From NCBI RefSeq assembly GCF_025564065.1, contig NZ_JAMGZK010000050.1, forward strand, positions 140,354 through 204,353: DNA of 64,000 nt, in the 5' to 3' direction. Below, in pieces: positions 55,043 to 64,000 of the stretch. The notes under the pieces are model-generated. The model was not told the DNA's origin. It made no database searches and worked only from the letters and a program-made list of their open reading frames with translations. The position numbers and the translations under genes were made by a program. Position 1 is the stretch's first letter; each line of letters starts with the position of its first letter. Origin of the DNA: Silvania hatchlandensis. Lineage in GTDB: Bacteria; Pseudomonadota; Gammaproteobacteria; Enterobacterales; Enterobacteriaceae.

Positions 55043-55567
55043 CTAGCGGCTCTGGTACAGCAGGGCCATCAGCTCAATTGGCGAACGGTGATGGCGGATT
55101 AAATCGCGCATCACCCGCATATGCGGGGCGCTGTGGCGGAAAAAGGCCTGATACCCCGCGCACAGCATGCTTTTACCGTCTGTCCGCTGCGTCGGGCCAT
55201 CGCTGCTGCACAGCGGGCGCGCCATGCAGGTCTGGCACTCCGGGGGCAATGCCGTGTGTTCCCGCTGTGCGCAGGTTGACGGCGTGTCGCGCCACACCGC
55301 CAGCGTCAAATCAAAAAGCGGCACAACGACGCGACCTATATCTTCCCGCACCCAGACATCAAACACCGCCGACAGAAATGCACCCCACTGACAGTCGGTA
55401 ATCGCATCCGGGTTATCGCGATCCTGCAGGGGAATAAACTGCAGAGACGGTTTGCCCTGCGCGCGCAGAGTGCGATACAGCCGCTCCGGTTGCTGGCTGT
55501 TCTGACGATCCACCACCATTTGCAGCGTGAAAGGCACGGGCTTCGCCTTAATATGACATCCTGTCAT
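55043..55567 (-). CDS. yidF: YidF, truncated SPASM-like protein
   Basis: 174 residues. PVPFTLQMVVDRQNSQQPERLY and the C-terminal PPECQTCMARPLC ... MLCAGYQAFFRHSAPHMRVMRDLIRHHRSP resemble the C-terminal half of anaerobic sulfatase-maturating radical-SAM enzymes, with several of the SPASM cysteines but without the radical-SAM CxxxCxxC half. Last gene of yidHGF; start overlaps the yidG stop (ATGA). Stops 1 base from dsdA, convergent. Function unknown. Confidence 0.85.
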   Translation of the reverse strand: MTGCHIKAKPVPFTLQMVVDRQNSQQPERLYRTLRAQGKPSLQFIPLQDRDNPDAITDCQWGAFLSAVFDVWVREDIGRVVVPLFDLTLAVWRDTPSTCAQREHTALPPECQTCMARPLCSSDGPTQRTDGKSMLCAGYQAFFRHSAPHMRVMRDLIRHHRSPIELMALLYQSR

Positions 55568-55926
55568 GAGAGTTCCCTGATAACAGTAATGAGACGATTA
55601 ACATGGGTAGCAGCAAACAGTAATGCGAGGGATAACACTGCGAGGGCGATCATAAATTTAATACGCACCGAGCGCGATGCTGAAAAGTCATACTGGGCCA
55701 CATCCATCAGATTACGGCTGCGGGTGTAGTACCAGAGCACCAGCGCCACAATCGCCAGTATCCCCAGCGAGACCCAAAACAGCGCGCCCGCCTGCTGCCA
55801 GTTATGCTTAATCGCCAGCACCATTAAGGCACCGTAGCCCAGCAGGGTGCGAAACCAGGCCAGCGAGGTGCGCTCCGGCTGCAAACCGGGATCGGCCAGC
55901 CGACGCGCCTTGCGGCTATCCGCCAT
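55564..55926 (-). CDS. yidG: Inner membrane protein YidG (DUF202)
   Basis: 120 residues, three membrane segments, DUF202 signature LQPERTSLAWFRTLLGYGALM. Middle gene of yidHGF; start lies 11 bases inside yidH. Strongly similar to E. coli YidG. Function unknown. Confidence 0.95.
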   Translation of the reverse strand: MADSRKARRLADPGLQPERTSLAWFRTLLGYGALMVLAIKHNWQQAGALFWVSLGILAIVALVLWYYTRSRNLMDVAQYDFSASRSVRIKFMIALAVLSLALLFAATHVNRLITVIRELS

Positions 55927-56263
55927 ACAGCACCAGCCCCATGACCACCACCGCCACCACCATCAGGATCAGGCTGATAATCAGCAGGCTGTGGGTATAG
56001 GGCAGATCCTCTTTCAGGCGCATCGCCTGTTCATTTCGCAGCCAGCGCAGGTAGCCGTAGATCGCAAGCCCCCCAGAGAACAAGCACAGCAGCAGCGCCA
56101 GCAGCTGGCGAATAACCGGCGTGGCAAAATCGGGGGCCAGCTGGTCGAGGCCGACACCGGCAGCCAGAAAACCCAGCGCGGTGCGTATCCACGCCAGAAA
56201 GGTACGCTCGTTTGCCAGCGAGAAGCGATAATCCGGCGCTTCGCCGAGGCGGGAAATTTTCAT
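55916..56263 (-). CDS. yidH: Inner membrane protein YidH (DUF202)
   Basis: 115 residues from ATG 56261-56263 (MKISRLGEAPDYRFSLANERTFLAWIRTALGFLAAGVGLDQL), three membrane segments; the long upstream extension of the frame is ignored. DUF202 paralogue of YidG; the two probably work together. Same length as E. coli YidH. Confidence 0.95.
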   Translation of the reverse strand: MKISRLGEAPDYRFSLANERTFLAWIRTALGFLAAGVGLDQLAPDFATPVIRQLLALLLCLFSGGLAIYGYLRWLRNEQAMRLKEDLPYTHSLLIISLILMVVAVVVMGLVLYGG

Positions 56264-56331
56264 GACCACTCCTGTCTGCCTGTCGCCCAAAACAACGGCA
56301 ATATAGCGTATCCGGAGCAGTAATTCCCACC

Positions 56332-57993
56332 TTAGCCTATCCCCCAGAACAGCACCGCCAGCAGCTGCGGCGTGATAATGCGCATAAACATCACCAGCGG
56401 ATAAACCGTGGCGTAGGAGAGCGCCGCCGCCCCGCTGGTGGCATGCAGGTTGTTGGCAAAAGCCAGCGCAGGCGGATCGGTCATCGAACCGGCCAGCATG
56501 CCGCATAGCGTCAGGTAGTTCATCTTCGTGAACAAGCGCGCCAGGATACCGACGGTCAGCAGCGGCACGGCGGTAATCACGATGCCGTAGCCAATCCAGC
56601 TGATCCCATCGCCTGCGGTCAGGGTTTCGACAAAGTCACCGCCCGATTTGAGCCCCACCACCGCCAGAAACAGCACGATCCCCAGCTCGCGTAGGGCGAG
56701 GTTCGCACTTGGCGGCATAAACCAGTAGAGCTTACCGATACAGCCGATGCGCCCAAGGATCAGGGCCATGATCAGCGGCCCGCCAGCCAGCCCCAGCTTG
56801 AGCGCCACCGGGAACCCTGGCACGTACAGCGGAATGGAGCCGAGCAGCACGCCAAGGCCGATGCCGATAAACACCGGCAGCATCTGCACCTGCTGCAGTT
56901 TTTGTTGCGCGTTACCCACCATATTGGCGACGGCATCAATCGACGCCGGGCGCCCGACCAGATTCAGAATGTCGCCAAACTGCAGGCTGGCATCGGGGCT
57001 GGCGACCAGCTCCACTCCGGCACGATTTAGACGCGAGATCACCACGTCATAGCGCTCTTTTACCTGTAGTTCACGGATTTTCTTCCCTAAAACCTGCTCG
57101 TTGGTCACCACCACCCGCTCGACGCGCATATCGGTGCCGCGCGTGGAGAGTGAGGTCTCAACTTCCTGACCGATCACCAGCTGGGCGTTGTGCAGATCCA
57201 CCGGCTGGCCAACCAGGTGCAGTAGATCGCCGGTTTGGATCACCGTCCCGGGCGATGGCACCATCAGGGTCTGCTCACGCTTCAGTCGAGAGCAGATAAT
57301 ATTGACGCTATTGAGGATTGGCACATCCTGAATCGCCATATTGTTCAGGTTGGGGTTTTCCACGCGGATGTTGATGGTTTTGATCAGCGCATGACCGTGG
57401 GTGAGCGTCGACTCATGCTGTCGGGCTTCGTGCTCAACATCTACACGAAACAGCAGCCGTACCAGCCACATAGTCAGCAAAATTCCGCAGATGCCGAACG
57501 GGTAGGCCATGGCATAGCTCATGCCCATCTGATCCACAATTCCAGGCTCGATACCCAGATCGCGCAGAATTTGCTGTCCCGCCCCCAGCGCAGGGGTGTT
57601 GGTGACCGCACCGGAGAATATCCCCAGCACCACCGGCAGCGGAATGGCAAACATTTTATGCAGCAGGGCGGTGACCAGCCCGCCCATCACCACGATCCCC
57701 AGCGCAAAAAGGTTGAGCCGCAAACCGGAAACGCGCAGCGAAGCGAAAAAGCCCGGCCCGACCTGGATGCCGATGGTGTAAACGAAGAGGATCAGGCCAA
57801 ATTCCTGAATGAAGTGCAGCATCTCCGCGCTCAGGGAGATGCCGAGCTGGTCGACAAAATGGCCGATGAAGATACCACCGAACAGCACGCCGCCAATGCC
57901 AAACCCGACGCCGCGGATTTTGACATTCCCTATCCACAGCCCGACCACCGCAACCAACGCCAGCACACTGACCGTTAACGCAATTTCACTCAT
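56332..57993 (-). CDS. yidE: YidE, aspartate-alanine exchanger-family transporter with RCK domains
   Basis: 553 residues from ATG 57991-57993 ([19 protein letters not shown]), exactly the E. coli length; 27 further codons are rejected. Two membrane halves ([27 protein letters not shown] and its repeat [18 protein letters not shown]) surround two RCK-C/TrkA-C type regulatory domains (about 190-370, [41 protein letters not shown]). Inner membrane; substrate unknown. Confidence 0.95.
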   Translation of the reverse strand: MSEIALTVSVLALVAVVGLWIGNVKIRGVGFGIGGVLFGGIFIGHFVDQLGISLSAEMLHFIQEFGLILFVYTIGIQVGPGFFASLRVSGLRLNLFALGIVVMGGLVTALLHKMFAIPLPVVLGIFSGAVTNTPALGAGQQILRDLGIEPGIVDQMGMSYAMAYPFGICGILLTMWLVRLLFRVDVEHEARQHESTLTHGHALIKTINIRVENPNLNNMAIQDVPILNSVNIICSRLKREQTLMVPSPGTVIQTGDLLHLVGQPVDLHNAQLVIGQEVETSLSTRGTDMRVERVVVTNEQVLGKKIRELQVKERYDVVISRLNRAGVELVASPDASLQFGDILNLVGRPASIDAVANMVGNAQQKLQQVQMLPVFIGIGLGVLLGSIPLYVPGFPVALKLGLAGGPLIMALILGRIGCIGKLYWFMPPSANLALRELGIVLFLAVVGLKSGGDFVETLTAGDGISWIGYGIVITAVPLLTVGILARLFTKMNYLTLCGMLAGSMTDPPALAFANNLHATSGAAALSYATVYPLVMFMRIITPQLLAVLFWGIG

Positions 57994-58072
57994 GACGGCA
58001 TCCCTGTGAATAACAGTAGAGTTAGCAGGGATTCTCGCAGAGGTCTGACCGGTTGTATGGGCGATGGCGCAC

Positions 58073-58098
58073 AAAAAGAAGCCCCGCCGAGGCGGGGC
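58073..58098 (-). terminator. ibpAB terminator
   Basis: Minus strand GCCCCGCC / GGCGGGGC stem (58081-58098) with a 2-base centre and a U-rich tail (58073-58080), 8 bases after the ibpB stop. Confidence 0.85.
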
Positions 58099-58105
58099 TG
58101 TATCG

Positions 58106-58534
58106 TTAGCTGTTCAATGCCGGACGTTCGCTAATGGCGATCCGCTTCGGCGCAATCTCTTCGGGCACGTTGCGGGTGATGTCGATATGCAGCAGCCCGT
58201 TAGTGAAGGTAGCCCCGGTGACTTCCATATGTTCTGCGAGCGTAAAGCTCAGGCTGAACGGCTGGGTCACCAGACCCTGATGCAGCCATTTGGTTTCGGT
58301 CTCGGGTTTTTCCGGCGTACCTTTCACCGTCAGGCGCGTGCCTTCGAGCTGAATATCAAGGTTCTGCTGGCTGAATCCCGCCACGGCGAGCGTAATACGA
58401 TAGTGGTTATCGTCGCTCTTTTCGATGTTGTACGGCGGGAACGCCTGGCTTTCAGGGGTGCTTTGCAGCGCGGTGGCCAGTTTGTCAAAACCAATCCACT
58501 GGCGCAGCAGCGGGGATAAGTCGTAATTACGCAT
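58106..58534 (-). CDS. ibpB: Small heat shock protein IbpB
   Basis: 142 residues from ATG 58532-58534, 8 bases after AAGGAG. Alpha-crystallin domain ([31 protein letters not shown]) and C-terminal IAI-type IXI motif. Holds aggregates with IbpA for refolding by DnaK/ClpB. Second gene of ibpAB. Confidence 0.97.
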   Translation of the reverse strand: MRNYDLSPLLRQWIGFDKLATALQSTPESQAFPPYNIEKSDDNHYRITLAVAGFSQQNLDIQLEGTRLTVKGTPEKPETETKWLHQGLVTQPFSLSFTLAEHMEVTGATFTNGLLHIDITRNVPEEIAPKRIAISERPALNS

Positions 58535-58600
58535 AGTCATTCTCCTTCTGAGAAGCGAGTTCGGCACAGTTTTTTGTGCGCAGTTGTCCCGGCAAATCCT
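58535..58600 (-). promoter_or_regulatory. ROSE-type RNA thermometer before ibpB
   Basis: The minus-strand leader contains UCGCU (58554-58558), the U(U/C)GCU ROSE element, 7 bases before the AGGAG ribosome binding site (58542-58546), which it can pair with at low temperature. Confidence 0.55.
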
Positions 58601-58666
58601 CATGGATCCACCTCTGCTCCCGATTCGGCAAGCATTCAGTCTGGGCCGCAGCAGCGACCCGAATCA

Positions 58667-59077
58667 TTAGTTAATTTCGATACGGCGCGGTTTTTGCGCT
58701 TCCGGAATAACACGTTCCAGATCCACATAAAGCAGGCCGTTAACCAGGTTCGCACCGTGAACGTGAATGTTCTCGGCTAACTGGAACTTACGTTCAAAGT
58801 TACGTTCCGCGATGCCCTGATACAGGTAGGTACGCTCTTTCTGCTCGCCCGCGTGCGCGCCTTTCACCACCAGCAGATTATCCTGGGCCGTGATCTCCAG
58901 TTCGCTTTCCGCGAAACCGGCTACGGCAATCGCAATGCGATAGTGGTTTTCGTCAACCAATTCAACGTTATATGGCGGGTAGCCATTGCTCTGGCTTGAA
59001 TTATTTTCTAAATGATTAAACAGACGATCAAAGCCGATGGCTGAACGATAAAGCGGAGAAAGATCGAAGTTACGCAT
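58667..59077 (-). CDS. ibpA: Small heat shock protein IbpA
   Basis: 136 residues from ATG 59075-59077 ([26 protein letters not shown]), one glycine shorter than E. coli IbpA. Alpha-crystallin domain and C-terminal RRIEIN with the IEI motif that binds IbpB and partners. Heat-induced through a sigma-32 promoter and an RNA thermometer in its leader. It also differs from E. coli by single residues such as AENIHVHG. Confidence 0.97.
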   Translation of the reverse strand: MRNFDLSPLYRSAIGFDRLFNHLENNSSQSNGYPPYNVELVDENHYRIAIAVAGFAESELEITAQDNLLVVKGAHAGEQKERTYLYQGIAERNFERKFQLAENIHVHGANLVNGLLYVDLERVIPEAQKPRRIEIN

Positions 59078-59155
59078 ACAGTTAATACTCCTGAAATCAG
59101 CAAGAATTGTCGCCTTCCACCGTGGACAGGCTGGCGTATCCCAAACGCCCATCAG
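59078..59155 (-). promoter_or_regulatory. ROSE-type RNA thermometer before ibpA
   Basis: Leader of about 100 bases. UUGCU (59099-59103 on the minus strand) lies 6 bases before AGGAG (59088-59092) and can mask it, as in E. coli ibpA. An upstream stem is offered by CCACGGTGG and flanking bases. Confidence 0.7.
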
Positions 59156-59182
59156 GCGCGTTTGTTCATGGATACTCTTCTA

Positions 59183-59210
59183 AAATGGGTCTGGTTCCGA
59201 TCTTTTCAAG
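59183..59210 (-). promoter_or_regulatory. Sigma-32 promoter of ibpAB
   Basis: Minus strand CTTGAAA (59204-59210), 14-base spacer, CCCATTT (59183-59189): very close to the heat-shock consensus. Transcription would begin near 59176. Confidence 0.85.
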
Positions 59211-59386
59211 AGCAGGTTAACGAGAAATTTTTGCACTTTACAGCGACTGGCATAGACTGGGTCTACAGCACGAAAGGTAAAATGCGATGGGTGCCACAGA
59301 GCGGTACTTTTCAACTATTCATTTTGAGCATGGCCCGTTATAACCGGGGAGCAGGCCGGTTCCGAGCCATTGATGATGACTGACGA

Positions 59387-59719
59387 ATGATGAAAAATGT
59401 TCTGATAAAGCTGACGACGTTCAGCGCAGCAGTTGTGCTTTGCGGGTGTTCGAGCGTGATGTCTCACACCGGCGGCAAGGAAGGAACATATCCCGGCACG
59501 CGCGCCAGCGCGAACATGTTGACAGATGATGACACTAACTGGGGCACCAAATCCCTGGTGGTACTGGATATGCCGTTCACCGCCGTTGTCGACACGCTTC
59601 TGCTGCCGTGGGACCTGTTCCGCACCGATAAATCCGTGCGCTCCCGCGTGGAGCAAAGCGAGCAGGAGACGCTGGCGACCAACGCCGTGATCCCACCCGC
59701 TGAGATGCCCGTCCGCTAG
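59387..59719 (+). CDS. yidQ: Lipoprotein YidQ (DUF1375)
   Basis: 110 residues (ATG 59387 or 59390). Lipobox VVLCGC followed by Ser-Ser, favouring the outer membrane. VMSHTGGKEGTYPGTRASANML and WGTKSLVVLDMPFTAVVDTLLLPWDLFR match E. coli YidQ. Function unknown. Convergent with yidR, stops adjacent. Confidence 0.94.
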   Translation: MMKNVLIKLTTFSAAVVLCGCSSVMSHTGGKEGTYPGTRASANMLTDDDTNWGTKSLVVLDMPFTAVVDTLLLPWDLFRTDKSVRSRVEQSEQETLATNAVIPPAEMPVR

Positions 59720-60946
59720 TTACTGCCCGGTTTCCGTCACCCACAGCTGACGGAAACCGTCGACCTCTTCCATCCAGGCCAGATAACGTCCATCCGGGGA
59801 CCAGACCACCGCATCACCGGACGGTGGATTGCCGTGATCGGACGTCAGCCAGGTGACTTTTCCGGACACGGCATCGCAGCGCGCAATGCGATTATTCAGC
59901 ACAAACCCCAGCGAGTGCCCCGCCGGATGCCAGTTAAAGGCCGACTGGATATCGCTTTCGTTATGCGTCAGCTGACGAAGCTGGTCGCCATCCGGCGCAA
60001 TCAACCAAATCTGCACCACGCCGTTATCATCTCGCATCAAAAACGCGATCGCGCTCGCCTGCGGGTTGCTGCGCACCCAGTGGCGCGGCGCATTCATAAG
60101 CCCCGGGAAGCGGGCATCGTGGGTATGGGTTAAACGACGCTGTTCAACACCTGCCGGCGGTGCGGGCATGCTCACCGTTGTACCTTCGAGCGGCGCGTTG
60201 CCCGCCCGCTTCCAGCCCTGCTCACTTTGCGGGAGATCGACAATAAACAGCTCTGGCACTTTTCCACCGTCTACGGACAGGGTGTCGCCGATAAAGGCCA
60301 ACCGATCGTTGCCGACCCAGCCCTCTTCGTAGGCGCGGTTGATCTCATCGCTGCCCGGCGTCGGTTCCGGCGTTGTGCGGCTCACCAGCACGCTCCAGTG
60401 TGTTCCGGCATATTCGCGTGGATGATGGCCGCCAGGCGTCACCGGGCCAAAGGGTGCCGCGACACCCACATTACGCAAATCCAGCTTCGGATCCAGGGTG
60501 CGCAGCATATGGTCATTATAGGTAAAGCTGACAAACTGCCCGTCAGGGCTATACACATGCACATGGCTGCCGCCGCGCAGTGCGCCTGGGGTGAAGGGCG
60601 CAGTGATATCCATCGCATCCAGATTGCTCACCTGCCCCTGTTTCGCAATCACCCCCTGGCGGTGGTGAAAATCATACTGCCAGCAGGCATCCGGATGTTG
60701 CGGGCCGTGGATGAAAACGTACCTATCGTCCGTTGGATGCACAGTCACCACACCGACATACGCGTCGTTTGTGGCGCGATAAATCACGTCGACTTCACCG
60801 GTACTGACGTTAACCCGTTCGATGGTTTCGCCGGTAAACGACGCTCCGGATGGACGCACGTCAAAGGCCAGCCACAGGCTGTCTGCAGTCCAGGTACGGG
60901 TGTTGGTCAACTGGTGATGGCGGGGAGCGAAAGTGATTTGTTTCAT
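59720..60946 (-). CDS. yidR: YidR, beta-propeller (TolB-like, DUF3748) protein
   Basis: 408 residues from ATG 60944-60946 (MKQITFAPRHHQLTN); 14 extra codons upstream run through a hairpin and are rejected. Repeated propeller blades, e.g. GGSHVHVYSPDGQFVSFTYND and FNWHPAGHSLGFVLNNRI, AVVWSPDGRYLAWME. No signal peptide. Close to E. coli YidR. Function unknown. Confidence 0.93.
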   Translation of the reverse strand: MKQITFAPRHHQLTNTRTWTADSLWLAFDVRPSGASFTGETIERVNVSTGEVDVIYRATNDAYVGVVTVHPTDDRYVFIHGPQHPDACWQYDFHHRQGVIAKQGQVSNLDAMDITAPFTPGALRGGSHVHVYSPDGQFVSFTYNDHMLRTLDPKLDLRNVGVAAPFGPVTPGGHHPREYAGTHWSVLVSRTTPEPTPGSDEINRAYEEGWVGNDRLAFIGDTLSVDGGKVPELFIVDLPQSEQGWKRAGNAPLEGTTVSMPAPPAGVEQRRLTHTHDARFPGLMNAPRHWVRSNPQASAIAFLMRDDNGVVQIWLIAPDGDQLRQLTHNESDIQSAFNWHPAGHSLGFVLNNRIARCDAVSGKVTWLTSDHGNPPSGDAVVWSPDGRYLAWMEEVDGFRQLWVTETGQ

Positions 60947-60953
60947 GAGGATA

Positions 60954-60980
60954 CCCTGATGCGCGGATGTCGCATCAGGG
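60954..60980 (-). other. Perfect hairpin in front of yidR
   Basis: CCCTGATGCG (60954-60963), 7-base loop, CGCATCAGGG (60971-60980), starting 7 bases before the yidR start codon and holding the only Shine-Dalgarno-like bases (AGGG). REP-like core. It lies between yidA and yidR without a U-run. Confidence 0.65.
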
Positions 60981-60996
60981 TATAGCAAGAAGGGGC

Positions 60997-61809
60997 TTAG
61001 TTCAGCACAAACTTCTCAATGGCATACGCCACGCCGTCCTCGAGGTTAGATTTGGTGACGAAGTTAGCCACCTCTTTCACCGACGGGATCGCGTTTTCCA
61101 TTGCCACGCCTAAGCCTGCGTACTCCAGCATCGCAATGTCGTTTTCCTGATCCCCGAGGGTCATGATCTCTTCCGGCTGGATCCCCAGCGCATCGGCCAG
61201 CGACTTCACGCCGGTGCCTTTATTGACGCGTTTATCCAGAATTTCGAGGAAGTATGGCGCACTTTTCAGCACGGTATATTTCTCTTTTACGTCCGCCGGA
61301 ATGCGGGCGATGGCCTGATCCAGAATCGCAGGCTCGTCAATCATCATCACTTTCAGGAACTGGGTCGCCGGATCCATATTTTCCGCTTCACAGAACACCA
61401 GCGGGATGGTGGCAACGAAAGACTCGTGCACGGTGTAATAACTGATGTCGCGGTTAGCAGTGTACAAGGTGTTGCGATCGAGCGCATGGAAGTGCGAGCC
61501 CACATCGCGGGAGAGTTGTTCCAGATACCGGTAGTCGTCATAGCTCAGCGCGGTTTGCGCCACGGTGCTGCCGTCGGCGGCTTTCTGCACCAGCGCGCCG
61601 TTGTAAGTGATGCAGTAATCACCCGGCTCATTCATGTGCAGCTCTTTCAGGTAGCTGTGCACACCTGCGTATGGGCGACCGGTAGTCAGCACCACGTTCA
61701 CGCCCTGCGCACGTGCGGCAGCAATCGCGCTTTTAACGGCTGGAGAAATGGTGTGGTCTGGCAGTAACAGCGTACCGTCCATATCGATTGCAATGAGTTT
61801 GATAGCCAT
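60997..61809 (-). CDS. yidA: Sugar phosphatase YidA (HAD, Cof type)
   Basis: 270 residues, the E. coli length. HAD motif I IAIDMDGTLL with nucleophile Asp, motif II TTGRP, motif IV LGDQENDIAML. Dephosphorylates small sugar phosphates. Followed by yidR here, whereas in E. coli other genes lie between. Confidence 0.97.
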   Translation of the reverse strand: MAIKLIAIDMDGTLLLPDHTISPAVKSAIAAARAQGVNVVLTTGRPYAGVHSYLKELHMNEPGDYCITYNGALVQKAADGSTVAQTALSYDDYRYLEQLSRDVGSHFHALDRNTLYTANRDISYYTVHESFVATIPLVFCEAENMDPATQFLKVMMIDEPAILDQAIARIPADVKEKYTVLKSAPYFLEILDKRVNKGTGVKSLADALGIQPEEIMTLGDQENDIAMLEYAGLGVAMENAIPSVKEVANFVTKSNLEDGVAYAIEKFVLN

Positions 61810-61925
61810 GGGATCCCCGGTTGGAATGAGTCTTTTCTCATGCTAACGCGATTCCGCTCAAAAAACAGCAAAGAAAAGGGGGATAGAAAGGGGAAGCAGG
61901 ATTCCTCTTTTGCAGACAAAGAAAA

Positions 61926-61994
61926 GCCCGGTGGCGCTAGCGCTTACCGGGCCTGTGAAACCTGTAACCCCGATAAGCGCTAGCGCCACCGGGG
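61926..61994. repeat. Facing REP pair (BIME) between gyrB and yidA
   Basis: First REP 61926-61952 (arms GCCCGGT/ACCGGGC around GGCGCTAGCGCTT), second 61968-61994 (arms CCCC/GGGG around GATAAGCGCTAGCGCCACC), in opposite orientation, so each can fold alone or with the other. They share AAGCGCTAGCGCCACCGGG. Likely 3' end stabiliser or terminator of gyrB. The first also matches the REP at 22386. Confidence 0.85.
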
Positions 61995-62004
61995 AACAAA
62001 CGGC

Positions 62005-64000
<1,996 letters not shown>

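Noticed and set aside
59162..59383. 73-aa plus-strand frame upstream of yidQ
   Set aside because: It covers the sigma-32 promoter of ibpA on the other strand, has no ribosome binding site and no known similarity.

Overview
The window reads as chromosomal DNA of an enterobacterium close to Enterobacter, Leclercia or Lelliottia. The evidence is the E. coli-like backbone order (yicI-yicJ-selC ... nlpA ... yicS ... yicL-nepI-yicN-uhpTCBA ... ilvNB-ivbL ... emrD-dsdCXA-yidFGH-yidE-ibpBA-yidQ-yidR-yidA-gyrB), high GC with strong codon bias, and the family-typical small repeats. Genus is inferred from general resemblance only; no alignment was possible. gyrB and yicI are cut by the window ends.

Region 1 (1-32 kb) runs from yicJI and the selenocysteine tRNA gene selC to yicL. 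Between the conserved markers nlpA, yicS and yicL lies accessory material. Directly after selC is a low-GC pair, a ribbon-helix-helix regulator plus a DUF3644 protein with a HEPN-type RX4H motif, then a SymE toxin with its antisense SymR and a very strongly folded GC-rich element. Next come a beta-glucoside uptake/hydrolysis cluster (GPH symporter, GH3 glucosidase, AraC regulator), a WYL regulator, a reductase/monooxygenase pair with a divergent LysR gene, a HigBA toxin-antitoxin pair, Blc lipocalin, an MlrA/BluR-like regulator, periplasmic HiuH, a TudS-type protein, and a ParDE-like pair. A complete Lac-family PTS operon follows (IIB, IIC, GH1 enzyme, IIA, porin) with a LacI regulator and an exact 18-bp operator.

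Region 2 (32-46.6 kb) holds yicL, nepI, yicN, the hexose-phosphate system uhpABC/uhpT with a recognisable promoter, a deoQKPX deoxyribose-utilisation cluster placed between uhpA and ilvN, and the ilvBN acetolactate synthase operon with its ivbL attenuator.

Region 3 (46.6-64 kb) opens with a type VI secretion-like effector/immunity pair between ivbL and emrD: a DUF3304 lipoprotein followed by a Tle1-like DUF2235 phospholipase that is split in two by a frame change. The conserved D-serine genes, yidHGF, yidE, the heat-shock pair ibpAB with a sigma-32 promoter and ROSE-type RNA thermometers, yidQ, yidR, yidA and gyrB follow. yidB and the dgo genes, which lie near here in E. coli, are absent from this stretch.

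Functionally the window is rich in carbohydrate import coupled to hydrolysis or phosphorylation (xylosides, beta-glucosides twice, hexose phosphates, deoxyribose) and in addiction or conflict modules (HEPN/RHH, SymE/SymR, HigBA, ParDE, Tle1/immunity).
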